A stretch of 64,000 nt of DNA from Betaproteobacteria bacterium (GCA_900299145.1 OMIN01000148.1:1-64000), one strand, 5' to 3'. Numbered from the stretch's first letter, positions 24,436 to 33,120 are shown. Made by a program: numbers and translations. Notes: generated from the letters alone by a model not told the origin.

Positions 24436-24515
24436 GCTCTCCTCCATCAGTGGCCGCATTGTGGCATGGAAGACCGTGTGGGATGACGAATCGGCCCGCA
24501 GACGCAATATTTATT

Positions 24516-24535
24516 TAAGTATCTGTTTTTATTGA
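24516..24535 (-). repeat. AT-rich interspersed repeat, copy 6
   Basis: Exact match to the consensus TCAATAAAAACAGATACTTA on the minus strand. Its TAA is the stop codon of the VOC-family gene, so the repeat supplies the gene end. Confidence 0.8.
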
Positions 24536-24954
24536 GTATTGTTTTTGGGGTGCGATTCTTCCAGTTCCACCAGCGCACCGAGAAAATCTTTCGGATGCAA
24601 AAATGCGATGCGTTCACCATGAACGTTGAACTGCGGTTTGCCGTCACCCAGTACTTGCGCCCCTTTGCTGGTTAGATCGGCGCGCGTGGCGTCCACGCTG
24701 TCGACACCCACGCAAAAATGATGAATGCCGCCTTTGGGATTGCGCTCCAGAAATTTCGCCACCGGTGAATCCGCGCGCGACGGCTCCATCAGCTCGATTT
24801 TCGCATTGCCCAAATCGACGTACGCCATGCGCACGCCCTGCTGCTCGTTGACCTTGATTTCGCCAATGGCAAGGCCGTAGGTTTCGGCCAATCGCCGGGC
24901 GGCAGCGTCGAGGCTGGGGACTACGATGGAGACGTGGGAAAGGTTGGTGATCAA
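24529..24954 (-). CDS. VOC-family protein, methylmalonyl-CoA epimerase-like
   Basis: A 141-aa protein with two beta-alpha-beta-beta-beta modules of the glyoxalase/VOC fold. HVSIVVPSLDAAARRLAETYG opens module 1, with a metal Glu expected in NAKIELMEP. Module 2 has IHHFCVGVDSVDATRADLTSKG and LVELEE at the end. The pattern fits methylmalonyl-CoA epimerase, which interconverts (R)- and (S)-methylmalonyl-CoA. Mutase genes are not in the window, so the assignment stays tentative. The last codons and stop come from an AT-rich repeat copy. Confidence 0.8.
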   Translation of the reverse strand: MITNLSHVSIVVPSLDAAARRLAETYGLAIGEIKVNEQQGVRMAYVDLGNAKIELMEPSRADSPVAKFLERNPKGGIHHFCVGVDSVDATRADLTSKGAQVLGDGKPQFNVHGERIAFLHPKDFLGALVELEESHPKNNTQ

Positions 24955-24968
24955 TTCAAATTCCTTTT

Positions 24969-25172
24969 GACGCGGATTAACGCAGATTCGCGCAGATCAA
25001 ATTGCACAATCGTCGTTCCAGCGAAAGCTGGAACCTAGGTTGATGCGCGGCCCGAAGGGCGCTGAATGTGATGCTGCGCATGATTGCGCGACCTGGATTC
25101 CGGCTTGCGCCGGAATGACGGAGGAGGCGCTCAATCTGCGTCTGTCTGCGTAAATCTGCGTGAATCCGCGTC
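24969..25172. repeat. Inverted-repeat element with nested REP-like hairpins
   Basis: The outer arms 24969-24998 (GACGCGGATTAACGCAGATT and on) and 25132-25172 (TGCGTAAATCTGCGTGAATC inside) are imperfect inverses of each other. Inside are two REP-like units: CGTTCCAGCGAAAGCTGGAA at about 25014-25033, and GGATTCCGGCTTGCGCCGGA at about 25092-25111. No ORF is seen. This looks like a non-autonomous repeat of the common GCGGATT/CGCAGATT type. It fills the gap between the VOC and CoA-transferase genes. Confidence 0.75.
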
Positions 25173-25196
25173 GAATGCGTTAGACTTTGTTGTGCT

Positions 25197-26402
25197 TCAA
25201 ATAACCTTCTGCGCTCGCAACTCCGCAATCTGCTCGGCCGTCAAACCCAAGTCGTCGCCCAATACCTCACTGGTGTGCTGCCCCAGCGTCGGCGGTGCTC
25301 GGCGTATCGACGGCGGCGTACCACTGAAGCGAAACGGCATGCCCAGCACTTTTACATCGCCGGAAGTAGGGTGCTGGATGGTCTCAACCATCTTGCGTGC
25401 CACGGTATGCGGTGCGCTCAACGCCTGCGCCACGCTGTTGATGCGGCCGCAGGGTATGCCAGCGGCAGTCAGCGTATCGATCAGCGCATCGGCGTTGAAA
25501 GTTTTCAAGGCTTCGATAATCAACCCGTCGATGGCCTCGCGGTTGACCACGCGATCCTGATTGCGTACAAAGCGCGCGTCGGACGGCCACTCCGGGTGGC
25601 CCAGCGCGGCGGCGAATTTGACGAACTGGCCATCGTTGCCCACTGCCACCGCGATCATGCCGTCTTTTACGGGATACGCCGTATAGGGCACGATGTTCGG
25701 ATGGCCGTTGCCAAATCGCCGCGCATCGCGGCCCGACACCAGATGGTTCGACGCCACGTTTGCCAGCATGAAGAGGCCCGACTCATATAACGATACTTCG
25801 ACATGCTGCCCGCGCCCGGTACTATGGCGCGCGTTCAGCGCAGCAAGAATCGTATTGCAGGCGAGTAGCCCTGTGGTGATGTCGACAATGGCGACGCCAT
25901 ATTTCATCGGGTCGCCACCGGTTTCACCGGTGATGCTCATCAGCCCCGACTCAGCCTGTAAAATAAAATCGTAGCCGGGCAGCCCGCCCTTGGGGCCGTC
26001 GGTGCCGTAGCCGGTGATGGAACATCGGATGACACGCGGCGCGTTCTGCTTCAGCCAATCATTGGTAAAGCCCCATTTTTCCAGCGTGCCGGCCTTGAAA
26101 TTTTCCACCAGCACATCGCACTGTTGAATCAGCCGGGCCAGAATCTCCTGGCCGGGCTTGGCTGCCATGTTGAGTGTGATCGAGCGCTTGTTGCGATTAA
26201 TGCCGAGAAAGTAAGCGGACTCGGTGCCCGCGAACGGCGGCCCCCAGGAGCGCGTGTCATCTCCCGAACCCGGCGGTTCAACCTTGATAACCTCGGCCCC
26301 CATATCGCCCAGCATTTGTGCGCACAACGGGCCGGCGAGGATGCGGGTCAGGTCGAGGACTTTGGTACCTGTTAGGGGGCCTTGGGGTTCTGGTGTGCTC
26401 AT
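25197..26402 (-). CDS. Family III (CaiB/BaiF) CoA-transferase
   Basis: A 401-aa cytoplasmic enzyme that moves CoA between acyl groups. The N-terminal segment GTKVLDLTRILAGPLCAQMLGDMGAEVIKVE is the family signature. The catalytic Asp is expected in GLPGYDFILQAESGLMSITG, and the C-terminal LPGM-like loop appears as VKVLGMPFRFSGTPP. It probably activates an imported organic acid as its CoA thioester, in line with the nearby crotonase and Bug genes. It is 84 bp downstream of the crotonase on the same strand. Confidence 0.94.
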   Translation of the reverse strand: MSTPEPQGPLTGTKVLDLTRILAGPLCAQMLGDMGAEVIKVEPPGSGDDTRSWGPPFAGTESAYFLGINRNKRSITLNMAAKPGQEILARLIQQCDVLVENFKAGTLEKWGFTNDWLKQNAPRVIRCSITGYGTDGPKGGLPGYDFILQAESGLMSITGETGGDPMKYGVAIVDITTGLLACNTILAALNARHSTGRGQHVEVSLYESGLFMLANVASNHLVSGRDARRFGNGHPNIVPYTAYPVKDGMIAVAVGNDGQFVKFAAALGHPEWPSDARFVRNQDRVVNREAIDGLIIEALKTFNADALIDTLTAAGIPCGRINSVAQALSAPHTVARKMVETIQHPTSGDVKVLGMPFRFSGTPPSIRRAPPTLGQHTSEVLGDDLGLTAEQIAELRAQKVI

Positions 26403-26442
26403 CGGGGCGCTTGCTTACTCTCGCTTGACAGGTACGGGGTAA

Positions 26443-26476
26443 GTGAACAGTAACCCCTCGGTGCGGCACTGTTCAC
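26443..26476. repeat. Inverted repeat GTGAACAGT/ACTGTTCAC
   Basis: Perfect 9-bp arms (26443-26451 and 26468-26476) flank a 17-base loop; the right side continues as CGTTTACCGTTTAC. It sits just after the crotonase stop on the minus strand and may form a transcript-end hairpin or be a small REP-like repeat. Confidence 0.6.
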
Positions 26477-26486
26477 CGTTTACCGT

Positions 26487-27386
26487 TTACTTCTTGCGCC
26501 TCATGGAAGGCGGCGCATTCAAATCCCGCGCGTTGCCATCAAGGTAATCCGCCAGCATCTTCTTGTCGCGCAGGCGGAATTTCTGGAAGTTGGGCGGGCG
26601 CTTTTGCAGGAAGGCGTTCATGCCTTCGGCGGCTTCTTCCGACCCCCAGACGTGTGCGAGCAGTTCCATGCCCTGTTGCCATGACGAATACAGGTTGTCC
26701 GACTCAAAGTTGAGCGACTTCTTGGTCATGCGAATGGTAAGGGCACTGTGGCCTTTCATGGTTTCGCACCACTTCAGGGTCTCTTTCAGCAAATCTTTTT
26801 GCGGCACGCATTTGTTGATGAGGCCGACTTCAGCGGCTTCCTTCGCCGGGAAACGGCGTGCGCAGAAAATCATTTCACGCGCAAGGCGTTCGCCGATGAT
26901 GCGCGGGATGTATTGCGTGGCACCCACCGTCGGGCATGCACCGACTTTGGCGCCTGTCTGGCCGAGCACCGCGTTTTCAGAGGCAATGGCGAGATCGCAC
27001 CACAGCGCCAGCTCGTGCCCACCGCCCATGCACCAGCCATTGATCATGGCGATGACCGGGATCGGCAAGCCGCGGATGGTCATGGCGAGCCCCAGCATGC
27101 GGTCGTTCCACATATAGCCATTCTGGAAGTTCAGCCGCTTCATGGCGTAGAAGTCGCCGCCGGCCGAGAACGACTGGTTGCCCGCGCCGGTAATCACCGC
27201 ACAAACAATCGACGGATCTTCGCGAGTGGATTTCAGCGCGTCGATCATTTCATCCAGCGATTGCTCGCGAAAGCAGTTCAGCACGCGCGGCCGATTAATG
27301 GTGACCCAGGCCACCTGGTCTTTCACTTCGTACAGAATGTCTGTGTACTTGCGCTTTTTTGCGGTACTTTTTTTGCTGGCAGCCAT
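26487..27386 (-). CDS. Crotonase-family enzyme (BadI/MenB-like)
   Basis: A 299-aa enoyl-CoA hydratase/isomerase-superfamily protein. The oxyanion-hole segments are GAGNQSFSAGGDFYAM and MINGWCMGGGHELALWCDLAIAS. The region FGQTGAKVG-type (here AVLGQTGAKVGACPTVGAT) and the C-terminal EGMNAFLQKRPPNF resemble ring-cleaving 2-ketocyclohexanecarboxyl-CoA hydrolase (BadI) and MenB more than simple hydratases. A ring-opening hydrolase of an alicyclic or aromatic acid pathway is possible but unproved. The ATG at 27386 follows GAGGAG. The N-terminus is unusually Lys-rich. Confidence 0.85.
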   Translation of the reverse strand: MAASKKSTAKKRKYTDILYEVKDQVAWVTINRPRVLNCFREQSLDEMIDALKSTREDPSIVCAVITGAGNQSFSAGGDFYAMKRLNFQNGYMWNDRMLGLAMTIRGLPIPVIAMINGWCMGGGHELALWCDLAIASENAVLGQTGAKVGACPTVGATQYIPRIIGERLAREMIFCARRFPAKEAAEVGLINKCVPQKDLLKETLKWCETMKGHSALTIRMTKKSLNFESDNLYSSWQQGMELLAHVWGSEEAAEGMNAFLQKRPPNFQKFRLRDKKMLADYLDGNARDLNAPPSMRRKK

Positions 27387-27532
27387 GACAACCACTCCTC
27401 GAATGAACAAATCAAAACGGGGATTTTAGCAGAACCGCGTGCCGCGATTGACAAGCCCGCAGGGGGTAACTATCGTGTTTACCCGTCCACCGCGTTGATC
27501 CCTAGCCGACTGAATCGGCTGTTCATGAATTC

Positions 27533-28513
27533 ATGTATTCGATACAACACTGCCTGAAATTCGCGAGCCTTGTTGTCACGCCTTGCTTGTTAGGCGGCGC
27601 CGCGCTGGCGCAAACATGGCCCTCGCGCGTAGTGCGGGTGATTGTGCCCTTCGTGCCTGGCGGTCCCACGGACGTGCAGGGCCGCTGGGCGGCGCAACAG
27701 TTGTCCGCGGCGCTGGGCCAGCAGTTTGTCGTGGAAAACCGTGGCGGCGGCGGTGGCGTGCCCGGGACCGACGCGGTGGTGCGAGCGGCGGCTGACGGTT
27801 ACACGCTGCTTGCCGGGAACCCCGGCCCGCTCACGGTGTCGCCGAGTGTCAACGCGAAAATGCCCTATGACACGTTGCGTGATCTGGCGCCGATATTTCT
27901 GATCGCACGCACGGCCAGTTGCCTGATGGTTCACCCCAATGTGCCGGCGAAAGGCATCAAGGAATTTGTCGCACTGGCCAAGGCGCAGCCGGGGAAGATC
28001 AACTATGGTTCGCCGGGTGTCGGCACGGTGGGACATTTCGCCACGGAGCTGTTCGCGACGCAGGCGGGCATCAAGCTTAACCATGTGCCGTACAAAGGCG
28101 CGGCGCAGTACACCGTTGATCTCATCGCCGGCCATATCGAGGTGGCGATCAACCAGTTCGCCATTTGTGCGCCGTTGCAACAAGCTGGCAAGCTGCGCGC
28201 CATCGGCGCAACTTCCGAAAAGCGCTCGCCGCTGTTGCCTGACTTGGCGACGATTGCGGAACAGGGCTTGACCGGATTCGTAAGCTACAACTGGAATGGC
28301 GTGCTTGCACCAGCCAAGACGCCGCGTGAAATCATCGCGCGAATTCACGATGTGCTGTCCAAACAGCTTGCGCTGCCGGAACATCGCGACAGCTTTGTGA
28401 ATCAGGGGCACGAGGTCAGCGGCCTTGGGCCGGAAGACTACGCCAATTTCATTCGCGCCGAAGTCGACAAATGGGCGCGCGTGGCAAAGGCCGCGGGGAT
28501 ACAAAAGCAGTAG
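27533..28513 (+). CDS. Bug-family substrate-binding protein (TctC-like)
   Basis: A 326-aa periplasmic receptor. The signal peptide ends AALAQT, and the mature start is WPSRVVRVIVPFVPGGPTDVQGRW. Pocket segments are RAAADGYTLLAGN and NYGSPGVGTVGHFATELF. It is divergent from the crotonase gene (146 bp between starts) and is followed 60 bp later by an alpha/beta hydrolase on the same strand, so receptor and hydrolase may share a substrate. Confidence 0.93.
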   Translation: MYSIQHCLKFASLVVTPCLLGGAALAQTWPSRVVRVIVPFVPGGPTDVQGRWAAQQLSAALGQQFVVENRGGGGGVPGTDAVVRAAADGYTLLAGNPGPLTVSPSVNAKMPYDTLRDLAPIFLIARTASCLMVHPNVPAKGIKEFVALAKAQPGKINYGSPGVGTVGHFATELFATQAGIKLNHVPYKGAAQYTVDLIAGHIEVAINQFAICAPLQQAGKLRAIGATSEKRSPLLPDLATIAEQGLTGFVSYNWNGVLAPAKTPREIIARIHDVLSKQLALPEHRDSFVNQGHEVSGLGPEDYANFIRAEVDKWARVAKAAGIQKQ

Positions 28514-28526
28514 CGAAGAATAATTG

Positions 28527-28546
28527 TAACTATCTGTTTTTATTGA
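28527..28546 (-). repeat. AT-rich interspersed repeat, copy 7
   Basis: On the minus strand it reads TCAATAAAAACAGATAGTTA, identical to copy 4. It lies between a Bug gene and the alpha/beta hydrolase gene, 27 bp before the latter's ATG. Confidence 0.75.
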
Positions 28547-28573
28547 ATAATCTAAATTTAAAAAAGGATCGTC

Positions 28574-29749
28574 ATGGCTGCCAAGGAACCCCCCTATTTC
28601 ATGTATTTTCCCGGCAACTATCGCTGGTCGGCGGCGTTCATCAACATGATGGGGTCGGCGGCGTATGGCGGCTCGGACATAGGCGAGATACACAAGATCG
28701 GCGTGCTGCTGAAAAACGCCGCGCCGGATGACGACGACGCGTGGTTTCGCGCCTGCGAAAAAGTTGCCGATGGCGTGCGCGCGCATGCGGAAAAGTTTGA
28801 AGCGACTGGACACCGCTTCTCGGCGGCGCACGCGTATCTGCGTGCCTGCAACTATTACCAGATGGCCGAGCGCTTTCGCACGCCCAAGGACGAACTGGCG
28901 CTGAAAATTTTCAAACAGGGTGTCGATTGCTTTCACAAGCACGCCCAACTCACCGATGTGAAAATCGAGATTGTCGAAATACCGATGGGTAAGGAAAGCC
29001 TGCCCGGCTACTTCGTGCATTCGCCTGCCGCCAACGCGATGGGCAAGCGCGCGCCCTGTGTGGTGTTTTTCGACGGGCTGGATGTGACCAAGGAAATCCA
29101 GTTCACGCGCGGTGTCACTGATCTCATCAAGCGCGGCATTCACGTGTTGATCATGGACGGCCCCGGCACCGGTGAGGCGATCCGCTTTCGCGGCAACGTG
29201 CTGCGCCATGATTACGAAGTTGCGGGCAGCGCCTGCATGGATTGGCTGGAAAAGCGCCCGGAAGTCAATGCCAAAAAGGTCGGCGTGGTGGCGATCAGCC
29301 TTGGCGGTTACTACGCGCCGCGCATTGCCTCAATGGAGCCGCGCTTTGCCGCGTGCATCGCGTGGGGCGCAATCTGGGATTACTACGGTACGTGGAAGAA
29401 GCGTATTGATTCCAAGTTCAAGACTTCTCTTTCGGTGCCCGGCCACCATATTATGTGGATATTGGGTGTGAATTCGCTGGAGGAAGCGCTGAAAAAGCTG
29501 GAGCCGTATCAGCTCGACGGCGTGGTACAAAAAATGCGTTGCCCGTTCCTGATCGTACACGGCGCGGAGGACGAGCAGATTTCGCTGGCCGATGCGCAGG
29601 CGCTCTACAACGCCTCCGGCTCGGCAGACAAAACGCTGCGCGTGTTTATCGCCGAGGAGGGCGGCTCGCAGCACTGCCAGCGCGATTACCTGACGCTGGG
29701 GGTGGCGACAATGTGGGACTGGTTCGAGGATAAGCTGGTTCGATCCTAA
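28574..29749 (+). CDS. Alpha/beta hydrolase (DUF1100/FrsA-like, DHPON hydrolase-type)
   Basis: A 391-aa cytoplasmic hydrolase with a helical N-terminal region of about 120 residues. The nucleophile elbow is GVVAISLGGYYAPRIAS; the acid is D in VHGAEDEQIS; the His is in EGGSQHCQRDYL. The layout resembles 2,6-dihydroxypseudooxynicotine hydrolase and related C-C bond hydrolases. Its substrate is unknown; the neighbouring Bug, crotonase and CoA-transferase genes point to breakdown of an imported ring compound. It ends 47 bp before the zinc-ribbon gene. Confidence 0.85.
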   Translation: MAAKEPPYFMYFPGNYRWSAAFINMMGSAAYGGSDIGEIHKIGVLLKNAAPDDDDAWFRACEKVADGVRAHAEKFEATGHRFSAAHAYLRACNYYQMAERFRTPKDELALKIFKQGVDCFHKHAQLTDVKIEIVEIPMGKESLPGYFVHSPAANAMGKRAPCVVFFDGLDVTKEIQFTRGVTDLIKRGIHVLIMDGPGTGEAIRFRGNVLRHDYEVAGSACMDWLEKRPEVNAKKVGVVAISLGGYYAPRIASMEPRFAACIAWGAIWDYYGTWKKRIDSKFKTSLSVPGHHIMWILGVNSLEEALKKLEPYQLDGVVQKMRCPFLIVHGAEDEQISLADAQALYNASGSADKTLRVFIAEEGGSQHCQRDYLTLGVATMWDWFEDKLVRS

Positions 29750-29796
29750 CCCCCTGGGGCAGTGCGGGCAGACGAAGCAGAGGAAGGGGCACGGCG

Positions 29797-30954
29797 ATGG
29801 CAGAAACCTGGGGCATGGCGCCGGATAATTCAGCGCCCGCAACGCGAAAGCCGGACGGCGAGGTCAAGGCGCGCGTCAAACATACCTGTCCCGCGTGCGG
29901 CGGCGAGGCGGTATGGAATCCCGGCAAGCAGGTGCTGGCCTGCGCGTTCTGCGGCACAGTAGTGCCGGGCAAAGAGGATGCGGATGCCGGCCAGATCATT
30001 GAACATGACCTCGCGGCGGCGCTGCGCGGCATTCCCGACACGCAGCGTGGCTGGGGTGTGCAAAAGCAGCAGGTGAAGTGCCAGAGCTGCCACGCCATTT
30101 CAGTGTTCGACGCGTCGCGGCAATCGCAAGGGTGCGGTTTTTGCGGCGCCACGCAACTGGTGCCGTACGAGGAGGTGAAAGACGCATTCTCGCCGGAGAG
30201 CCTGTTGCCGATGAAAATCGACCACAACAAGGCGCGCGAACTGATTAAAACCTGGTACGGCTCGCGCTGGTTCGCGCCGAATAAGCTGAAAAAGGCCGCG
30301 CTCACCGACACGGTGAAGGGTCTCTACATTCCTTACTGGACCTTCGACGCGCAAGCTGATGCTGATTGGGAAGCCGAGGCGGGCTATCACTATTACGAAA
30401 CCGAGGAATACACCGATAACTCGGGCAACCGCCAGACGCGCCAGATCCAACGTACGCGCTGGGAGTACGCCAGTGGCCGTATTGAACATTTTTTCGACGA
30501 CGAACTGGTGCCGGCGTCATTGGGCGTGCAGCCCAATCACCTGTGCGCGGTGGAGCCGTTTCCGACGGCTGATTTAACGCCCTATGATCCGGCGTATCTG
30601 TCGGGCTGGGTGGTCGAACGGTATCAGATGGATCTGGTGGCCGCCGCGCAAAAATCGCGCGATGCAATGGAGAATAAGGTGGAATCGATGTGCTCGCGCG
30701 CCGTTCCCGGAGATACCCAGCGCAATTTGCGTGTCAACACACGTTACAGCGGGCAAACTTTTAAGCACATCCTGGCGCCCTTGTGGATGCTGCAATACCG
30801 CTACGGCGCGACGAATTATCAGGTGGTGATGAACGGCTACACCGGCAAAATCTCCGGCGACTATCCGAAGAGCTGGGTGAAGATTGCCTTTACCGCGCTG
30901 GCGGTGATTATTGTGCTGATGATTTTGTTTAGTGCATTGTCGGGTGGAAAATAG
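29797..30954 (+). CDS. Membrane-anchored multi-zinc-ribbon protein
   Basis: A 385-aa protein. Two zinc ribbons stand near the start: HTCPACGGEA with ACAFCGTVV, and VKCQSCHAIS with GCGFCGATQ. A beta-rich region follows with VKGLYIPYWTFDAQADADWEAEAGYHYYETEEY, known from uncharacterised TFIIB-ribbon proteins. A single C-terminal TM helix (AFTALAVIIVLMILFSAL) anchors it, with the ribbons presumably cytoplasmic. The function is unknown. It is preceded by AGCAGAGGAAGGG. A repeat copy follows the stop immediately. Confidence 0.82.
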   Translation: MAETWGMAPDNSAPATRKPDGEVKARVKHTCPACGGEAVWNPGKQVLACAFCGTVVPGKEDADAGQIIEHDLAAALRGIPDTQRGWGVQKQQVKCQSCHAISVFDASRQSQGCGFCGATQLVPYEEVKDAFSPESLLPMKIDHNKARELIKTWYGSRWFAPNKLKKAALTDTVKGLYIPYWTFDAQADADWEAEAGYHYYETEEYTDNSGNRQTRQIQRTRWEYASGRIEHFFDDELVPASLGVQPNHLCAVEPFPTADLTPYDPAYLSGWVVERYQMDLVAAAQKSRDAMENKVESMCSRAVPGDTQRNLRVNTRYSGQTFKHILAPLWMLQYRYGATNYQVVMNGYTGKISGDYPKSWVKIAFTALAVIIVLMILFSALSGGK

Positions 30955-30955
30955 T

Positions 30956-30975
30956 TATTTAAAAACAGACAGTTA
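30956..30975 (+). repeat. AT-rich interspersed repeat, copy 8
   Basis: TATTTAAAAACAGACAGTTA, identical to copy 12 and a variant of the consensus. It lies 2 bp after the zinc-ribbon stop, between convergent genes. Confidence 0.7.
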
Positions 30976-31001
30976 TGAATTAGCGGCTCGAATTGGGATT
31001 T

Positions 31002-31058
31002 GGCGGAAAATTAGTATGCCGCCAACACCGGCGGAAAAATTACGATGCTGCCAACACG
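31002..31058. repeat. Tandem duplication of a gene 3' end, 28/29-bp unit
   Basis: Two direct copies: 31002-31029 (GGCGGAAAATTAGTATGCCG and on) and 31030-31058 (GGCGGAAAAATTACGATGCT and on), both ending CCAACACC or CCAACACG. The second covers the last codons and stop of the rubredoxin-reductase gene (PVLAAS then TAA); the first repeats that ending as PVLAAY then TAA, downstream of it. Confidence 0.8.
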
Positions 31059-32200
31059 GGCGGCAGTTGCGGCGCCAGCTTCGCGCGTTCTGCAGTAGCG
31101 GTGCCATTCAGTGCAAAGCCCAGCAGTTTGCCCGACGCATCAACGAACAGTGATTTGACACCGTCGGGCGTTGCTTCGACCTTCCATTCGCCTGCGGCGC
31201 CCGGTGCGGGCGGCGAAACGATGGTGGGGCACGCGGGGGTTTTCACCATTACCGGCATGGCGGGGAAGCTCACCGGCGTGGCTTTTCCAGCCAGAGTTGC
31301 GGCCAATGCGCGCGCGGCATGCATGATGGGCATGACAAAAGGCATCACCAGCCCTTCAATTTCCATGCAGTCGCCCAGCGTGTAGATATCGGGGGCGCTC
31401 GTTTGTAACTGGCGGTTGACTACGATGCCGCGGTTGACTTTAAGGCCCGCGGCCTGTGCAAGCGCCACGCGAGGTTTTAGGCCTACCGCGGACAGCACGA
31501 TGTCGGCGTTGATAACCGTGCCGTTTTCGAGTGTGACCTTCAGCTCGCTGCCGTTGCGATCTACCGATTTTGTTCCTGTGCCAAAGTGCCACACCACGCC
31601 CAATGCCTGTAGTTTGTCACGCACCATGTCACTGCCCTGCGGCGGCAGCAGGCGACCCAGAGGTTGTGTGGCGATGTCGACTACTTCGGCATGATGGCCG
31701 CCAACGGCGAGGTCGTTCGCAAATTCGCTGCCAATGAGGCCGGCGCCGATGATGGCGACGCGCTTTTTCCCGCCCTGGTCATTCAGGAGTGCATGAAAGC
31801 GCCCGTAGTCGTCCAGATCATTGACCGTGATGATGGCGTTCGCCGCATCGCCCGCAATCGGCAGGCGTATCTGATCCGCCCCCAGCGCCAGCACGAGCTT
31901 TGAGTAGGCCAGCGTTTCATCGCCAATGTTGGCCGTGTGCGCGGCCGGGCTTAAGGCGGTGACGCGCGTTTTTGCGCGCACCGTGGCGTTCAGTTGCGTG
32001 GCCATCTGCTCCGGCGTGTTGAGCGCGATAGCCGACGGCGGTTTTTTGCCTGCCAGTGCGTTAGACAACATGGGTTTGGAGTAGAAGCTGCCGCTGTCGG
32101 CGGTGATCACCGTAAGCGGAACGTCCCTGTCGAGTTTGCGCAGTTCCTTGGCGACGTTGTAACCAGCGAGACCACTGCCGAGAATAATGATGGGATTCAT
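31040..32200 (-). CDS. Rubredoxin-NAD(+) reductase-like FAD oxidoreductase
   Basis: A 386-aa flavoprotein expected to pass electrons from NAD(P)H to rubredoxin. FAD motif IIILGSGLAGYNVAKELRKL opens the protein. The NAD(H) motif is VAIIGAGLIGSEFANDLAVGG at about 148-168. The second FAD contact is IYTLGDCMEIEG, and a C-terminal domain (about 320-386) follows. The start is set at 32200, where MNPIIILGSG gives the normal N-terminus. Rubredoxin and rubrerythrin are encoded 1 kb upstream on the same strand, and together they make a plausible peroxide-reducing chain. An HpcH-type aldolase gene lies between. Confidence 0.9.
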   Translation of the reverse strand: MNPIIILGSGLAGYNVAKELRKLDRDVPLTVITADSGSFYSKPMLSNALAGKKPPSAIALNTPEQMATQLNATVRAKTRVTALSPAAHTANIGDETLAYSKLVLALGADQIRLPIAGDAANAIITVNDLDDYGRFHALLNDQGGKKRVAIIGAGLIGSEFANDLAVGGHHAEVVDIATQPLGRLLPPQGSDMVRDKLQALGVVWHFGTGTKSVDRNGSELKVTLENGTVINADIVLSAVGLKPRVALAQAAGLKVNRGIVVNRQLQTSAPDIYTLGDCMEIEGLVMPFVMPIMHAARALAATLAGKATPVSFPAMPVMVKTPACPTIVSPPAPGAAGEWKVEATPDGVKSLFVDASGKLLGFALNGTATAERAKLAPQLPPVLAAS

Positions 32201-32256
32201 AGGGTTGGGACGAAAAATTCGAATAATCAAAAACGGGGAATTAGTAACCGCGCAAA

Positions 32257-33063
32257 TTATCTGGTTTTCAGCTCACGCACGGAATTCGCCTTCTGCACAC
32301 ATGCGCCCATGAGAAAGCCCAAGTCAGTGCCGGTGGACACATACCGCGCGCCCATTCTCACGAATTCGGCGGTGAGGTCGGGCCGGTTGGCGAGGCCACC
32401 CACGCCGACATGCTTGCCATACTTGCGGCAGGCCGCGATGGTTCGTTCATACGCTGCGCGCACGCGCGGATCATCAGCCTTGCCGGGGATGCCCATTTCG
32501 GCCGTGAGATCGCTGGTGCCGATCATCATCATATCCATGCCCTCGACAGCGGCAATTTCCTCGACATGCTCCAGCGCCTCCACGGTTTCCATCATCACCA
32601 TTACGGTGGTGGCGTCGTTCAACGCCGGATCGACTTGCGAGGCGGGGAAGGTGCGAAATTGCAGATGCGGCAATTGTCCTGCAGCGCCACGTTCGCCCAG
32701 CGGCGGAAACTTGGCCGCGCGCACCACGCGCCGCGCGTCCTCGGCCGAGCGTACGTGCGGCGCAATGATGCCCATGGCGCCGCCATTGAGCGCCCCGGCG
32801 ACGTTTTCCGGCGCGGTGTTGGGGATGCGCACGAACGGCGTCACGCCGGCAGCCAATGCCGCCTGGCTGATGATGCCGACAGTGTCCCACGAAAAACCGT
32901 TGTGCTCGACGTCGGTATAAAGGGTGTCGAAGCCCGCCGTTGCGGCGATGCGCGCGATTTCGGGTGTGCGGATCATGCGCACGGTCATCGAGGCGACGAC
33001 TTCATCGCGCGCGAGCTTTTCCTTGACGTTGTTGCGCAAAATGTCGCGAATTTCTACCGGCAT
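32257..33063 (-). CDS. HpcH/HpaI-family aldolase
   Basis: A 268-aa class II (metal-dependent) pyruvate aldolase-type enzyme that splits 2-keto-3-deoxy or 4-hydroxy-2-oxo acids. Visible features: TLYTDVEHNGFSWDTV with the catalytic region His, GAMGIIAPHVRSAEDARRVV, MVMMETVEALEHVEEIAAVEG with the metal Glu, and the metal Asp in MIGTSDLTAEMG. A good GGGAG site precedes the ATG. It sits between the reductase and rubredoxin genes. A second family member lies at 34259. Confidence 0.9.
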   Translation of the reverse strand: MPVEIRDILRNNVKEKLARDEVVASMTVRMIRTPEIARIAATAGFDTLYTDVEHNGFSWDTVGIISQAALAAGVTPFVRIPNTAPENVAGALNGGAMGIIAPHVRSAEDARRVVRAAKFPPLGERGAAGQLPHLQFRTFPASQVDPALNDATTVMVMMETVEALEHVEEIAAVEGMDMMMIGTSDLTAEMGIPGKADDPRVRAAYERTIAACRKYGKHVGVGGLANRPDLTAEFVRMGARYVSTGTDLGFLMGACVQKANSVRELKTR

Positions 33064-33120
33064 GGCATGCTCCCTGAAAAGTGGTTTGACCGGGCGATTG
33101 TATCGCCAGCCCCACGCTTT

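Noticed and set aside
27408-27432. ATCAAAACGGGGATTTTAG upstream of the crotonase, and a similar stretch at 32226-32248
   Set aside because: The two resemble each other, but only the A-rich part matches the interspersed element; CGGGG breaks the core. They may be a diverged subtype, but I do not count them.
27590-29209. 539-aa minus-strand open frame across a Bug and a hydrolase gene
   Set aside because: It is the antisense shadow of two well-supported plus-strand genes and has no family match.
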